Of a DNA stretch of 64,000 nt, positions 1-11,344 are shown piece by piece; position 1 is the first letter of the stretch, and each line of letters opens with the position of its first letter. This stretch comes from Eutreptiella sp. 'Long Island Sound 2002' (taxonomy: Eukaryota; Euglenozoa; Euglenophyceae; Eutreptiales; Eutreptiaceae): contig OZ038382.1 in the NCBI GenBank assembly GCA_964036045.1, forward strand, positions 149,060,961-149,124,960, given 5' to 3'. Below the pieces are notes generated by a model that made no database searches, had not been told where the DNA came from, and saw only the letters and a list, made by a program, of their open reading frames with translations. The position numbers and the translations under genes were made by a program.

Positions 1-1490
1 CGAAAGGGATGACAAGTGAGACTAGCGCACACATCAGTAGCGCGACTGCACGTTGTGCGATAGGTCAGTCGTGCTTCGCAAGGGAAAGGAATTATTTAGC
101 CATCTTCGCTTATGAGTCGCGACACGTTAATCTTCCATTGACTGAGATAGGTCAATTATATGGGACGGCGTGTGTTGAACATGTTGTGTACACATGCATT
201 GGGATCGACATCTTAAACGTGGAGCGAGCACTACGCACTCTGATCCAGATTGTATAATGAAAAGATGAATCGTACACACATACTGCGTGGATAAATAGAA
301 TGACCAAAGTATTGCGATGTCTTGTGTGCATATGAGTGATATGCTTGTTCGCAGGGCTCCCTTTGTGTGCTCGGATCTTTTTGATGCTTTGGAGACTTCA
401 GTGACTGGTCCGGAGATCATTGTGGCGTCCCGGTCTGCTGTTCCATTGGTTTGAATGTCAGCACTGTTCTAAACATGTTTCACGATCAGTGCTGTATTAC
501 CTTTTAGTCAAAATCAGTCTGCAAGTGAGTTGGCAAAGATAGCTCATTGCATAAGTGGAAACCAGACTTGAATAATTGGTAGCAGAGTACACAAACACTG
601 TGTTCCAAGTAATAAAGCATCGAACAGCATCAGCAGAAGTAAACCATCAGAGCACTTGTTTTTTTGCAGTAAATGTCCACTTTGAGGCGCGTACCGGGCC
701 CCAAAGGGAAGTTCAGGCTAAACAAGCTGTATGTACATACATGAGCTGACAGGGCTACTTGAGCTGCGCAAGGTTAGCAGGCCAGGCAAACATAAGCAGG
801 CTGATCAAGCTGGATGCAGCTTTTCTGCACTTTGCATCCACTCAATCCCCGGGGTGCTAGGGGCAGCTGCATGGGGCACTGCGGGCTTGGCGTGACAGGG
901 TGAATGCCTCGCGTGCTAAGACCGAATAGCTGCGGAGCCTCTGACGTTGCTGAATGGGGAAGAAGGCAGGGGGCAGGGGGCAGAACAGGCTGAGGGCAGG
1001 CACAGGGTAAACCAAGAAACTGGAACACCAGCCTGCCGTGCTCGATGGACTGGAATTAGCAGGGCAGGACCACGACCCGGAGAAGTGGCGCCCCTCGGTG
1101 GGGTTGTGGCGTCGAATCTATGTCGCATGCTGCATGGGAGTGGATATGTGCTGGCTGTGCCTGAGGGTAGAGATGTAGGGACATCGTGGTGGGGGGGGTA
1201 GGGGTTACTCAGTGCGCACGCTCTGTGGCTCCAGAGGACGCCGCGCCCAGTGTGTCATGCGGTGCTGAGACGGTGAGGAAACACGCCCCGATGATGACTG
1301 TAGTTCCCTCGGGGGGGGCTTTCATGCGTGGGGGGGCGGTTGGTGTGTTGTAGCGACAGGCATCGTCCCGCTGAGAAGACATGGATAATCCGGCTGAGTC
1401 GTGTGTGTCATTTTTGAAATGATGTGTAATGTTTGACTGGAGCAACTGACAGAGGTATGCAGTGGAGTACTCACTGAGAGGATCCCTTCT
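1..1490. other. Intergenic DNA, no gene recognised
   Basis: Moderate-GC sequence with only short, unconvincing open frames on both strands. No conserved motif, RNA gene or obvious repeat boundary was found. It is the left flank of the hAT-like element. Confidence 0.5.
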
Positions 1491-1498
1491 CAGCTAGG

Positions 1499-2407
1499 TA
1501 GGGACGCAGGTTTGCAGCAAATTGGATTTGAATTCGGCTGTTTGACTGCAAATTCGTTTGAACTGCAAATTTGCTGCGAATTGGCCGGTAAATTCACAGG
1601 ATTGCAAATTCGTTGCGAACTCCGTCTGCGAATGCGCAGAAAGTTATGCCGGCGCCGCTGGTGCCGCATCGGCAATTTTGTCGACTTTTGTTCCGCCGAT
1701 TTCTCCACATTATTTGGGAGTTAAACGCTGAAACTTGGCAGAATTTTAGTTCATTACTAAGTCAAATCTCTGTCACCTCGCCCTCGATTCCGGTGCGATT
1801 TTTCAAATACCAGATGGACGAAAAAATCGTCGCTGAAACAGGAACTGGGACTATAGAAAGCTGCATGTTATCAACAACAATGATTGTGCAAAAAGACAGC
1901 CTCCAAGTCTCAAAGAGTGTGGAGAAATTTGCGAATCAAAAGTCCCTAAATCGTGTTATTTCGTTTCGTAGCCCAACTCCAATGCAATGGTTGAATTGAA
2001 GAATGCAATGAATGAGGGCCCAATAAGGGGATCAAGTTGTTCATATGTGATTGTTCGTGTGTGATTTGGTGATTGTGCATGCTTTGCTGCTTTTTCTCGA
2101 AAGGGCGTTTGAAAGATGCAAGGAATGGTTTGTGGGTGTGTATTTGGTATTCTTCGTTTTCATTTGTTGTTGTTGTAGGACAGCCAGTTCCCTTTGGAAT
2201 ACCTTTATGCAAAGAGATAAATTGAAAAATGGTAAGTAAAATTTAGGTCTGCTTATGGGTTCACACGGTCGGGTCGGTTCAAGCTAATTTGGAGAGAATT
2301 CGAATTTCAAGTTGCAAATTCGAATGCGGAGGGGTCCACAAATTCGGTCGAATTCGGTGCGAATTCGAATTCGAGGCAATTCGTGCGAATTGGAACCTGC
2401 GTCCCTA
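1499..2407. mobile_element. Non-autonomous hAT-like DNA transposon
   Basis: Seen: a perfect 14-bp terminal inverted repeat, TAGGGACGCAGGTT at 1499-1512 and its complement at 2394-2407. It is flanked by CAGCTAGG (1491-1498) and CAGTTAGG (2408-2415), an 8-bp target duplication with one mismatch. Both ends are filled with short AATTCG/CAAATTCG repeats, like subterminal transposase-binding repeats. Known: 8-bp duplications and TIRs starting TAGGG or CAGGG are typical of the hAT superfamily. The 909-bp interior has no recognisable transposase; the open frames at 1613-1999 and 1946-2212 look like chance. It would depend on a transposase encoded elsewhere. Confidence 0.8.
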
Positions 2408-2415
2408 CAGTTAGG

Positions 2416-3836
2416 GTTGCTGTGGCTGACCGTAGACTCTTGGGTGGATGGTTGCGAAGATGCTTGAAGGGTGACCGAGTCATTGGTACGCTGCCATGGC
2501 GGGGGGGCCTACGGTTTGTGTGTGTGTGTGCGAGCGTTTACGGTGCTGGTGAGGCTCCGCTTGGAGGAGGAGGGGGGGGGGCGAAGAATGGAGTTGTCTG
2601 AATTTGGGTTTCAACCCGTGGCTTCTTTGCTGGAGGCTGAGGCTCCTCGTTAGGACGTTTGGGTCCGTTGGTGGCGCAGGCGAGCGCGCCGCCGCATGCG
2701 ACATTTTGGTCGGACGAGGAGCAGGGGCTGATCTCTGGCATTTATCGCTCTTCGCTGGTGGTTGTCTGACAGCGTCTGGCAAGGGATCCAGGTTGGGGTA
2801 CCAATATGCTTTGGCCTGTGGAGGGGATAGCGAGGTGCTGAACGGACATCCGACGGTGCCCCGAGTGTTCGTAGAACGGGGAGGAGTTCGCGGGAGAGGC
2901 GGTCCGAACTGTTGTAGCAACCCCATGGCCCTGATGACTGTCTTCTTTAACGCGCGTCTATGCGGCGGGAGCAATTCGTGAAACTTTTTGCGTCTGCCTG
3001 CGGTCTACTGTCCCGGAGTTGGCACGAGGAAGGCCTGATGCAGCGAGCGGGGGACGAGGGTGCGTACAAGGTTTCTTTGATCTCCCCGAGGGAGGGGACG
3101 AGGACCACCACTGCTTTGCTATTGCTGTGAAGGGGTGGGGCCACACGTGGAAAAACAATTGACAGATGGGGTCGGCTACCGGGCAAAGGGCACTTTGCGC
3201 GAGCGGCTCCATGATGTATCATTTTCCACACAGATGGCAGTTGTATGTGCGCAGGCTGTCATGGAACGGCCAGGTCGACACAGTGATGTTTGCTGAAGAC
3301 CCTCTGAACGGCTGGATGGCAAACCAGCCCCCCTTTGCACGAAAAACCAAGCTGCTCCCCTCCTGGATGCAGAGATTTGCGTGTTTCGGGAAAAGGTGGC
3401 CGAGGACACTTGGGGTTAAGAAAGATGTCCTTGATTAGTGCCCTAATAGTTTCTATGAAATCCTGCAGGTTTTGATGTTGGAAAACCAAAACAAAGCAGC
3501 AAGTAGAGCAAGAACAGGATGTGCATGGAATCAATGAATAGTTTTGAAATCCAGTGTATCACTGACGGGCTGCAGATAGACAAAGCAGGCTTAAATACAT
3601 AGGTTCAATCACATATGGATAAAACAAATGATTTTTATGTGAAAGCTGGCATGACTCTTGCCTCCCAATTAGCCTCAAGCACGTCATGTGCACTCTTTTG
3701 GATGAAATGGAGTTGGTTAGGAATGTGGGGCAAAGGAGTTAGGCCAGACACAGAATATGACTTGGCCAAGCAACTGAATTCAGAAACAGTTAAAAAGTAG
3801 AACCACAATAAGTGGTAGCAACAGTTGAGTACAGGG
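2416..3836. other. Intergenic DNA with short unassigned open frames
   Basis: Open frames of 90-165 codons occur on both strands (for example 2604-2981 plus, 2480-2974 minus, 3166-3438 plus). None shows a motif I recognise, and they overlap each other. The 3166-3438 frame has fairly ordinary amino-acid composition and could be a fragment of a decayed gene, but there is no positive evidence. Confidence 0.35.
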
Positions 3837-4225
3837 CGCCCCCAAAGCGCGCCAAGACCGCTCTCCCCCTCCCACCCCCAAGCTCCAAGGCACGCTACCG
3901 TCAAACACGCCTACCTCTCCCCTCAAGGCCCGCCCTTACTAGGTGTCCAGGCCCGTCTGCTCCTGCCCCCCCCCACTCCAACGCCTCCCGGGACATCCGG
4001 AATTTTTTCCGCCCATCCAGCGATTTTCTGTCTCCTCCTCTCGACCCCTTCAGCCCTCCGCCCCTTCCGGAACCCCCCCCCTTCCCCACAGGGTAAATCA
4101 GCGTTCATCAAACCCAACCATCAGAGCAGCCGTGTACATATCTTTATATGTTGATGTAAATACTTTCTTTGGGGGACGTCAGCCCCAGAACAAGTTGATG
4201 TGGTTAAGAACATTCAAAAAAAAAA
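3837..4225 (+). mobile_element. Retroposed insert with poly(A) tail and target duplication
   Basis: Seen: a C-rich 388-bp block ending in a run of ten A (4216-4225). It is bracketed by the direct repeat ACAGTTGAGTAYAGGG (821-836 of the 3-kb block, i.e. 3821-3836, and 4225-4240, one mismatch). Known: a 3' A tail plus a ~15-bp duplication is the signature of LINE-machinery retroposition (SINE or processed pseudogene). The 5' two thirds is proline-codon-rich and much richer in GC than its flanks; the last 150 bp is AT-rich like a 3' UTR and contains TGTAA, the algal polyadenylation motif, though about 65 bases before the tail. The source gene is unknown. Confidence 0.65.
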
Positions 4226-4740
4226 CAGTTGAGTATAGGGGTCTTGGGGTGGGGGACCACTAGGCTTACCCTTCAACGCCTTAGGTATGAAATGCCTAGT
4301 AAATTTTGGTATAACCTCAATGAAGGAAGATACCTCCGCTGAGTTGAGTGGTAGGGGTGAACTTCATTGGGGGCTAGGGTTATAACCCTAGTTACTTTGA
4401 GAAAGTGTACTTTAAGCTTCGAAAGAGAGATAAAAATACTTAAGTAAGTCTTAGCATCAACAAAAGGATTTGAAGGGGGGCTTGGCCTGGATCAAGTCCT
4501 CCAAGAACGACATGGCAGTGACTTTTTTGTACTCCCCCCTGGAGTACTAGTTGATCAAGCTAGTAGGATTACCTCGGAAAAAGCATACAACCAACCAAAG
4601 ACATTCCCATCAGTTCCTTGAAGCCTATCACACTGTAGGTACCCTCCAAAAATATTGTAATGTACCGTGAATGATGGCCCTCCGATGGGGCATTCCTCAA
4701 AAGTCGCTAGCGTGCGGCAAAAGCTTTTGGCAGAAATTTC
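4226..4740. other. Intergenic DNA
   Basis: No gene, RNA or repeat recognised between the retroposed insert and the tRNA-like fragment. Confidence 0.4.
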
Positions 4741-4811
4741 GGAGTAGTGGGGTTTGAACCCAGGACTCCCTCCCTGGAGCACACATGCTTGCCCACTGGG
4801 GTACAGTCGTA
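4741..4811 (-). repeat. tRNA-like (SINE-type) fragment
   Basis: On the minus strand the segment reads like the internal RNA polymerase III promoter of a tRNA-derived SINE. There is a B-box GGTTCAAACCC inside a T-arm-like hairpin, preceded about 40 bases upstream by an A-box-like CCAGTGGGCAAGC. The cloverleaf is imperfect (T stem 4 of 5 pairs, no clear anticodon arm), so it is not called a functional tRNA. Confidence 0.45.
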
Positions 4812-5769
4812 CGCTCTAATGCGGACGGCTATCGCTGTATGAACAGCGTTTTAGTAAACTTCCTGACCAAGGGCCAGGGCGGAGCAATACTCCCAATGGA
4901 GGATACAAATCTCCAGGAGCTGACAAAAATAGAAAATGGAACCAACAGGGAGTGAAACCTGTGGTTTAGCGAAAAGGGGCAGATATTAAAGAAGTCAATT
5001 TGCTAAAAATTGACGAAACGACGATAGAATTCGTCATTTTTAGACAAGCGCAACAGAGGCGGACTCCAAAGAAGAGTTGCGCAAGCGTAAACGGCTCTAG
5101 AAAAAGAAGGTATGAGCCGTAGCTTTCAAGGTTTTAAAAGAAATGTTTGCACAGTTGCATCAAAAATTTTAGAAACTTTAGGAAAAAGGATTGAACAGCA
5201 ACTCACACCACAGAGCAGGTGGACAACCCACCTCTCAGGTATGTCAGTGTCATTTCACACGCATCCATTGCGTTTGTGTTGGTTGTTTCGTCAAAACGCT
5301 AGGGTTGTCACCGCTGTGTTTGTTGGGGGTTCGGGTGCTCACTTCCATTGCTCTGCACAGGTCAAAACTGAGATGCAAGGTATGCGAAGTGAATGGAGCA
5401 CGTAGTGCGCACGTAGGGTTAGTGTATGCGCTGTGCTTGCGATGCATGTGCCTAATTCACGCATTTACACGTTGTGTCGCTTTCCCTGTGCCCCAATCAA
5501 CCCTTCTCTTTTCTTCACAGGTCAGAAAAGAAAGTGCTTGCTCGTGTTCGTGCTGCCGTAGCGCTAGAATAGGGTTGCTTAAAATGCTTAGGCTTGTTTG
5601 GCGCTGTGCAGTGCGACATTCTTTCTCCTCTTTCTGCAGGGAACAAAGTAAGTAGAGCGTGCATGACACACAATGCATTAATCGCTTAGGATTGTTTATA
5701 ATTCGCCGTACGGTTGTTCAAACGCTTAGGGCTGTTTTGCGCTCGTGTTACCTTCGGCATTCACATGAT
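4812..5769. other. Intergenic DNA with short GCTTAGG/GCTAGGGTTG motifs
   Basis: No gene recognised. Short variants of ACGCTTAGGGCTGTT and GCTAGGGTTG recur at about 5300, 5570, 5690 and 5730, suggesting a degenerate repeat bordering the large palindrome. Confidence 0.35.
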
Positions 5770-8097
5770 GCGTGCTGAGTAAGGTAGGTAAGCCCAGGAG
5801 AAGCTCACCTCCTGGTTGAGTCAGGCTTGTGATTGGTTAAATTAGGTAAAAACAACAGGAGTCACGTTATGGTTTGTTGTTGTGGGTTAGATTAGGTAAA
5901 ACAGTGGAAGATTGGATAACTGGTGCATACCTGTGCATGCATATGACGCATTAAAGAGTAGGCCACGTGTATTGAGCACGCTACAACTCTTGTTTCGGTT
6001 ACTCAGGGACTCCACCCTACGTTCTTTGAGAGAACGGGTGGAGTTCCTTAAGCTTAACAGGGTAAGTGCACGGGTGCAGTTCCGTAACAGGCTAACAGGG
6101 TAAGTGAACAGCGTATTATAGGGCAGCCTAAGAAGCGTATAATACGTGGAGGCTGCCTTGGTTCCTCAGCCACTTACCTTGTTCATTGGCCCATGGTCTG
6201 CAGGTGGGCAGGTGAGGGTGATTGGTGCAGTCCCTTGCCGCGCTAAAACATGCGGCGCTGATCACAACACAAAGAAACTGTGCCTCAGCCTGGAGTGGCG
6301 AGGGCAGTCCGACTTGTTCAACATACACGCTGTGAACGCAAAAAGAGCACTCCTTCCCTCCAAGCCCTGACAGGGAAACGCGTAGTGGCGTCCCTGTAAG
6401 GCTACAGCCGCTTAATAGCGCTGTGTTCTGTTTTTATTTCACAGGAGGGTCAGTACGACCCGAGACTTCATTGTCATGGACACCAAGTAGCGTGTGTAGG
6501 TGTTAGGGTCAGCAAGCCTGGCAGGTGATGAGTGCAAGTGCTGAGTGCTCACCCTACCTTCCAAGGCTGGTGCTGGTGTTAGTGAGTGTAGTGTAGTGGT
6601 GTGTCCTGTTTCGCGTGCTTTTCCACGTGCGCAGGGGAGTGCATTAGCTTTGGCCTTTAGAAAAATGGGCGTTTCGTATGCCCTTAGCACACTTGGCCAC
6701 CCCCCCCCTCTAGTAGGTAGGGCCTTTGCCGTCGTCCCCCAAGGATAGTGCCAGCACAGAAACCGGGCGCCATAGGAGTGGTAATAGTACCTGATTAGGA
6801 CCTTCTGTCCGACGTCAGCGAAGCCTGGTCTCCAGGAGCCACGCCGGGGAGAGAGGTGAGACACATACAGACATACGTAGCACACTTAGGCGTATGGTAA
6901 ACCCTGTAAAGAAGGATAGAACCCCATGGGTCTGGACTAGTCAGGGGTCCTAACAACTCAGTTCTGGTAGACTACTTGTCCCAGAACAACCTTGGTGAGT
7001 TGCTGAGGCTCGCTGAGACGCTTGCCTCCAAGACTAAAGCTAGGAACTGAACCTTACCCCTAAGTGTGCTACGTATGTCTGTGTGTGTCTCACTTGTCTC
7101 CCAGGCGTGGCTCCCGAATCAACGGGCTTCGCTGGTGTCGGACCGAAGGTCCTGGTCAGTTACTAGTACCACTCCCATGGCGCCCAATTTCTGTGCTGGT
7201 GCCTACCCTTTGGAGAAGATGGCAAAAGCCCTACCTACTAGAGGGGAGGGGTGGCCACGTGTGTTAAAGGGCATACAAAACGCCCATTCTTGCTAAAGGC
7301 CAAAAGCTAACGCACTCCCCTGCCCACGTGGAAAAGCACGCGGGACAGGAGACACCACTACACTACACACCCCACAGTGGCACCATCCTGGTGGGCGAGC
7401 ACTTCTGCAACTCGCTCAAGCCCCCACTCAGGACTACCACTCCCACACGCACGCTCTACTGGGTGGCGTTGAAAATGAAGACAAGAGCCCTAGCGGCTCA
7501 CCCGTGAAATTGCAAGAAAACGCAGAGCTACTAAGCTTCTGTGGCCTAACAGGGACGCCACAACGTGTTTCCCTGCTAGGGCCTGGAGGGAAGGAGTGCT
7601 CTTGTTACGTGCACAGCGTGAATGTTGAAGATTTCGGGCTACGCTTGCCACTCCTGGCTGAGTCGTAGCTTGTTGTTTGTGTGATCAGCGACGTATATTT
7701 TAGCACGGCTAGAGGGACTGCACCAGTTCACCCTGACCCTCCCACCTGGAGAGCAAAGGCGGATGAGGGAGCGTTTGCAGCGGAGAAACCAAGACCATTT
7801 CCACGTATTATATGCTTCTGAGATGGCCCTATAATACGCTGTCCACAAACGCCCCTATCAAGCAAGCAAGCTTAAGAAGCTCCACCCATTCTCTTATAGA
7901 ACTTGGGGTGGAGCCCCTGGGTAACCTAAACAAGGTTTACCGTGCGCATAACGCGTGGCCTACCCTTTAATGCGTGTGTGAATGCACGAGCATGCACGAG
8001 TTTACCGTCAACCTGTGTTTTCTTCCTAATCTTATCCACAATCACGAACTCCACCAGGGGGTGGCCCCACCTGGGCATACCTACCTTACTCACCGCT
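5770..8097. repeat. Large imperfect palindrome (fold-back-type element)
   Basis: Seen: the left arm (about 5770-6900) is matched in reverse complement by the right arm (about 7055-8097), around a ~150-bp centre at 6.97 kb. Matching landmarks include GAGTAAGGTAGG (5778 and 8095), CGCATTAAAG near 5947 and 7970, AGCGTATTAT near 6110 and 7845, GTGTGCTACGTATGTC at 7065 against 6885, and a shared block around 6600-6800 and 7160-7360. Arms differ by substitutions and small indels; I would guess 75-85% identity. Short open frames in both arms are not conserved as proteins. It may be a foldback transposon or a rearranged duplication; no target duplication was found. Confidence 0.75.
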
Positions 8098-9182
8098 CCA
8101 AAGTGAAACAAGCTGAAGGAAAAGCGAGACACAAGCGAGAAACAACGCTATGCATATGTGTGTATGTCTAATCACCCTGGACGTACCTCTAATCATCTGC
8201 AATCCTTCTAATCTATCCCTCTATCGTTTGTTAGCGCTGCTACAAGGCACGTTCACGGAGACAGGAGACGAGCAATGTGCATGACGAGCACAGCTGTGGT
8301 TTATACCTGATTTATTGAAGTCCTTCTGTTGATTTTTGAAATCTTGAATCTTGAATTCTTTCTGTCAATGTGGGTGGAATCTTTCTGTTTGTTTTTTTAT
8401 GTGTGTTTCGTCATTTTTGTCATTCTGCCCAACATACATTTATAATCTTATTAATTCTTTTTTTTCCGGCGCTTTGCTGGGAGCCGCTCCTGCGCGCCGC
8501 CTTTTTCTGCGTAAGAATTTCTTGACTTAAAAAATCAAGAGATGAATACAAATCTTATAAAAATGTGCATCTGATGCACAATTGGATTCTGTCCAGGTGT
8601 GTGCCTTCAGAAAAATTCTAGGCCGTCATTTGACGGATTTAGGTGTTGTCGCTTTGCGTTTGCGTGCATTCGTCCCTCGTCCTCCCATTTCTCTGTTGTA
8701 CAGACCTCCTCGCAAAGCCTCGTTGAGTAGGCCGCTGTTCAGGCCGAAAAGCAGCAGCAGGAGACTGAACCAGAATATAGACCCCTCCAAGGGGCAATTC
8801 TAATTAAATGGGATCACCCTCGCCCAAGTACCAGGACAGGTGTCTCCATCGGGGTTCAATGAGACTTGGGTTGAGTGTCCTATGAGAGTCTGGCGTTGGG
8901 TTGTGTTACGCTGCAGCTTGGAGGGAGGGATGCAAATGCATATGGTCTTGGCATGCCCTATTCTAACCCCACCAAGGCACAGGAACCCCGGCAGCGCCAA
9001 GAGCGCTGAGCTTTCTGTAGGAGATTGTCATCAACAATGCAGCAAGAGTCGCTGGCCATGGTAAAGCGCTCTTTTCCAGTGTTAGGAAAGCTATAGGTAT
9101 TTTGAAGTAGGTGTGGAAACCAAGGAAAGGCCAAGAAAAAATCCCGCTTTCCTGAAGGTGCGACAGTGGTGGCCACCACAGC
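8098..9182. other. Non-coding DNA, partly the 3' leader of a displaced LTR
   Basis: No convincing gene. The part nearest the LTR ends in a purine tract (AAGGGGGGAG, about 9185-9194), which looks like the polypurine tract of element A. The last few hundred bases may therefore be the A 3' untranslated region in plus orientation. Bases 8142-8175 resemble 61679-61712. Confidence 0.4.
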
Positions 9183-9192
9183 ACAAGGGGGG

Positions 9193-9984
9193 AGTAAGAA
9201 AAAGTGCTTTTCCAATGCTTTAGGGTATACCTTAGTCTTGTTAGAGGTGCTCTAAGCACTCATGCATTTTTATCCTAGTATTGGCCCAACCAAAATGGAT
9301 GACAACACATTTTGACCTATGGAACCAAACATCAAATCAGGTTTTTGTGTGGACCCCTTTATCCCCAAGCTATAGGCACTAAAACATCTTTTCCTGGGGT
9401 GCTGAGGCACTGATATACTGAAGGCAGAGCCTATGAATTTATCTATGGTTTCTCATGAATTCTTAGCTATCCTAGTGGTATGCACCCTAGGGGGCTGGCG
9501 CACCTATTTTGAGAGGTCCTGGGTTCAATACCCAGTCAGCCTAGCTAAGTAGGATTATCCCATGTGACACGCCAGTGACCTCAGCACCACAAGCCATGCC
9601 ACCTCAGCACCTATGGGACCCATAAACAAAGAGTGCACATCTCAAGATGGCACTATGGATGAGAGTGAGCCCTTGGGGCAGTTTTCCAATCAGTTTTTCT
9701 CGAACATGTAAAATGTTTCTTCCTGAGTTGCAATATGTGCTAATTGCTGTGGTCTATTGTTGATAGTTGTCTTTATCTAACTCTTTGTGACTGCAGCCCT
9801 TCATGCCTTGATCCTGTTTATCTTCTGTTTGCTTATCACTCGCTTGGGTTATCCTGGATTGGTTGTATTTCAAAAATAAAACATTTTCCTCATCAAAGAC
9901 AAGCAGCAGGAACCCTACACCAGCAGCAGGCAGCAAGAGAGGCACAGCAAACACACAGTGTTGAAATCACTATAACACTTCCTG
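9193..9984 (+). repeat. LTR of element A, displaced 3' copy
   Basis: About 792 bp, matched in reverse complement by the split 5' LTR of element A (30584 down to 29940, then 19163 down to 19013), with roughly 92% identity in a 140-base stretch compared by eye. A purine tract precedes it, as expected for a 3' LTR. It ends at CTTCCTG and is followed by AAAC, the same four bases that precede the other copy at 30585-30588. Orientation is plus although the A coding region is minus. Termini are AG...TG rather than TG...CA, so the exact ends are uncertain. It contains a tRNA-like module. Confidence 0.75.
9464..9547 (+). repeat. tRNA-like module inside the LTR
   Basis: The segment can fold like a tRNA. 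The ends TAGCTA/TAGCTA pair as an acceptor stem. CTAG-loop-CTAG forms a D arm with A-box-like TAGTGGTATG. CTGGG-TTCAATA-CCCAG is a perfect T arm with B-box GGTTCAATACC. The middle is too irregular to name an anticodon. The same module is in the other LTR copy, so it belonged to the LTR before insertion. Confidence 0.55.
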
Positions 9985-10887
9985 AAACGAGTGCTGAATG
10001 CCCTCGACGTTGAGGTAACCACAGATGTGCCCTATACCCACACGTCTAACCCCCTCTGTGAGAGACAAAACAGTGTGGTGGAACAGAACCTGAGAATCCT
10101 GATGAAACAGGAACGTACCAAAGATTGCGTACGCCTAGTGCCCTGGGCAGTACTGACCATGAACTCCCAGAGGAGCTCTTCTACGGGTTTCACCCCCCAC
10201 GAGCTGTTTCATGGAGGACGACCTGCTTGGCTCTTCAAAACCCCATTTCCTGAGGACCACAAGAGCCCTGTTGGGGATTGGCTTGAACACAAGCAGTCTA
10301 TGGCTAACCAGGCTGGGACTAACCTGAGACATATCCGTGACCGTGAAGTGAGCCGACAGAATCGCCTACGGCGACCTGCCTGCTTAGAGGTTGGTGAACT
10401 TGTTTTGGTACATCATTCACGCCCACCCTCCTGGGCTCGTAACTGCCTACAGGACCCTTATCGTGGGCCCTATTGTATCATCAGGATAGATGGATCTAGG
10501 ATCCATGTCAGATGTAGTCCACGTCTAGGTGGTGAACTACTTTTTGCGCCTAAGCAGTTGAGGAACTATCATTCAACTGACGATTTGTCCTAGGATTAGG
10601 GGCGCCGGAGCGACAGTGAGGCAGAGCGTATCGACCTAGAGAACGCGGCCGGCCCAGAGGAGGCAGGCGAACTCGAGGAGATGACTGCCGATGAGATGGC
10701 AGTCGATGGCTGCTACGTGGTTGCAGGTATTGCTCGCCATGAGTATAAACAGGGCTGGAAATTCCTTACCCTGTGGGATGGCTATGGGCTGTCTGAGGCG
10801 ACCTGAGAACCCATGTCAGCCTTTATACAACCAGATGGGAGTATCAACGCCATCTTTCGCTCCTACCACGTTGAGAATAACGAGTGA
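9985..10887 (+). pseudogene. Element E 3' part: integrase C-terminus and chromodomain
   Basis: The frame opens exactly where the minus-strand E integrase stops (Trp-Tyr-Lys | Arg-Val-Leu). It carries the catalytic-Glu region of a Ty3/gypsy integrase (NPLCERQ), the C-terminal beta-barrel (VGELVLVHHS, RVRCSPRLGG-type block) and ends with a chromodomain-like segment. An UAA-type frame change or stop lies after 10593, and a TGA at 10804-10806 replaces the Trp of the chromodomain WEP motif. The protein closely parallels the A pol C-terminus. It is the downstream half of the gene broken by the insertion of A and is not functional. Confidence 0.8.
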
Positions 10888-11344
10888 CAGTTACTAACCC
10901 GTGCTGAGACTTTGTCCCAGCGTAAGAAGAAAAAGTATTCTCCTTGTGCCTACCTCTTTACTGTTTTCTAACATCCCAGGGGCGATGACCAATCCTGTGC
11001 TAAATAGCTAGGCCTACTGAGTGTGTGCCAGGACAGGTTTAGAACTCCTATACAGCTCCAGTTACGGTCACCGTACTAACTCCCACCCTCAGTCGGGCTC
11101 GGCACTCCAAACACCTACACATCCGCTGCTTGCGGAGCACTGTTCCTGCCATGGCTGTGCCCTGCAGTCCCATGCCTATGGTTACCCGCGTGAGCCAGAT
11201 GGCCGCTTATCAGGTTTGCAGCCACCCAGCAAGTGTGTGCCTTGTTGACCATGTGTTGCATGGGAACTGCCCTGGTGTAATGACCTTGGAGAGCCAACGA
11301 AGAGCGGTGGCCTTCTACTCCGGGGGGGAATGACAAACAAGGTG
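10888..11344. other. Tail-to-tail junction between E tail and A pol
   Basis: No gene recognised. This is either the 3' untranslated region of E (plus) or of A (minus). A purine run, CCGGGGGGGAATGAC, at about 11319-11333 could be the E polypurine tract, directly followed on the other side by the A pol stop. A rearrangement breakpoint must lie in or near this stretch. Confidence 0.4.

Noticed and set aside
3812-4154. Proline-rich protein gene
   Set aside because: Two plus frames are equally open over a C-rich stretch inside a retroposed insert; no start or motif favours one.
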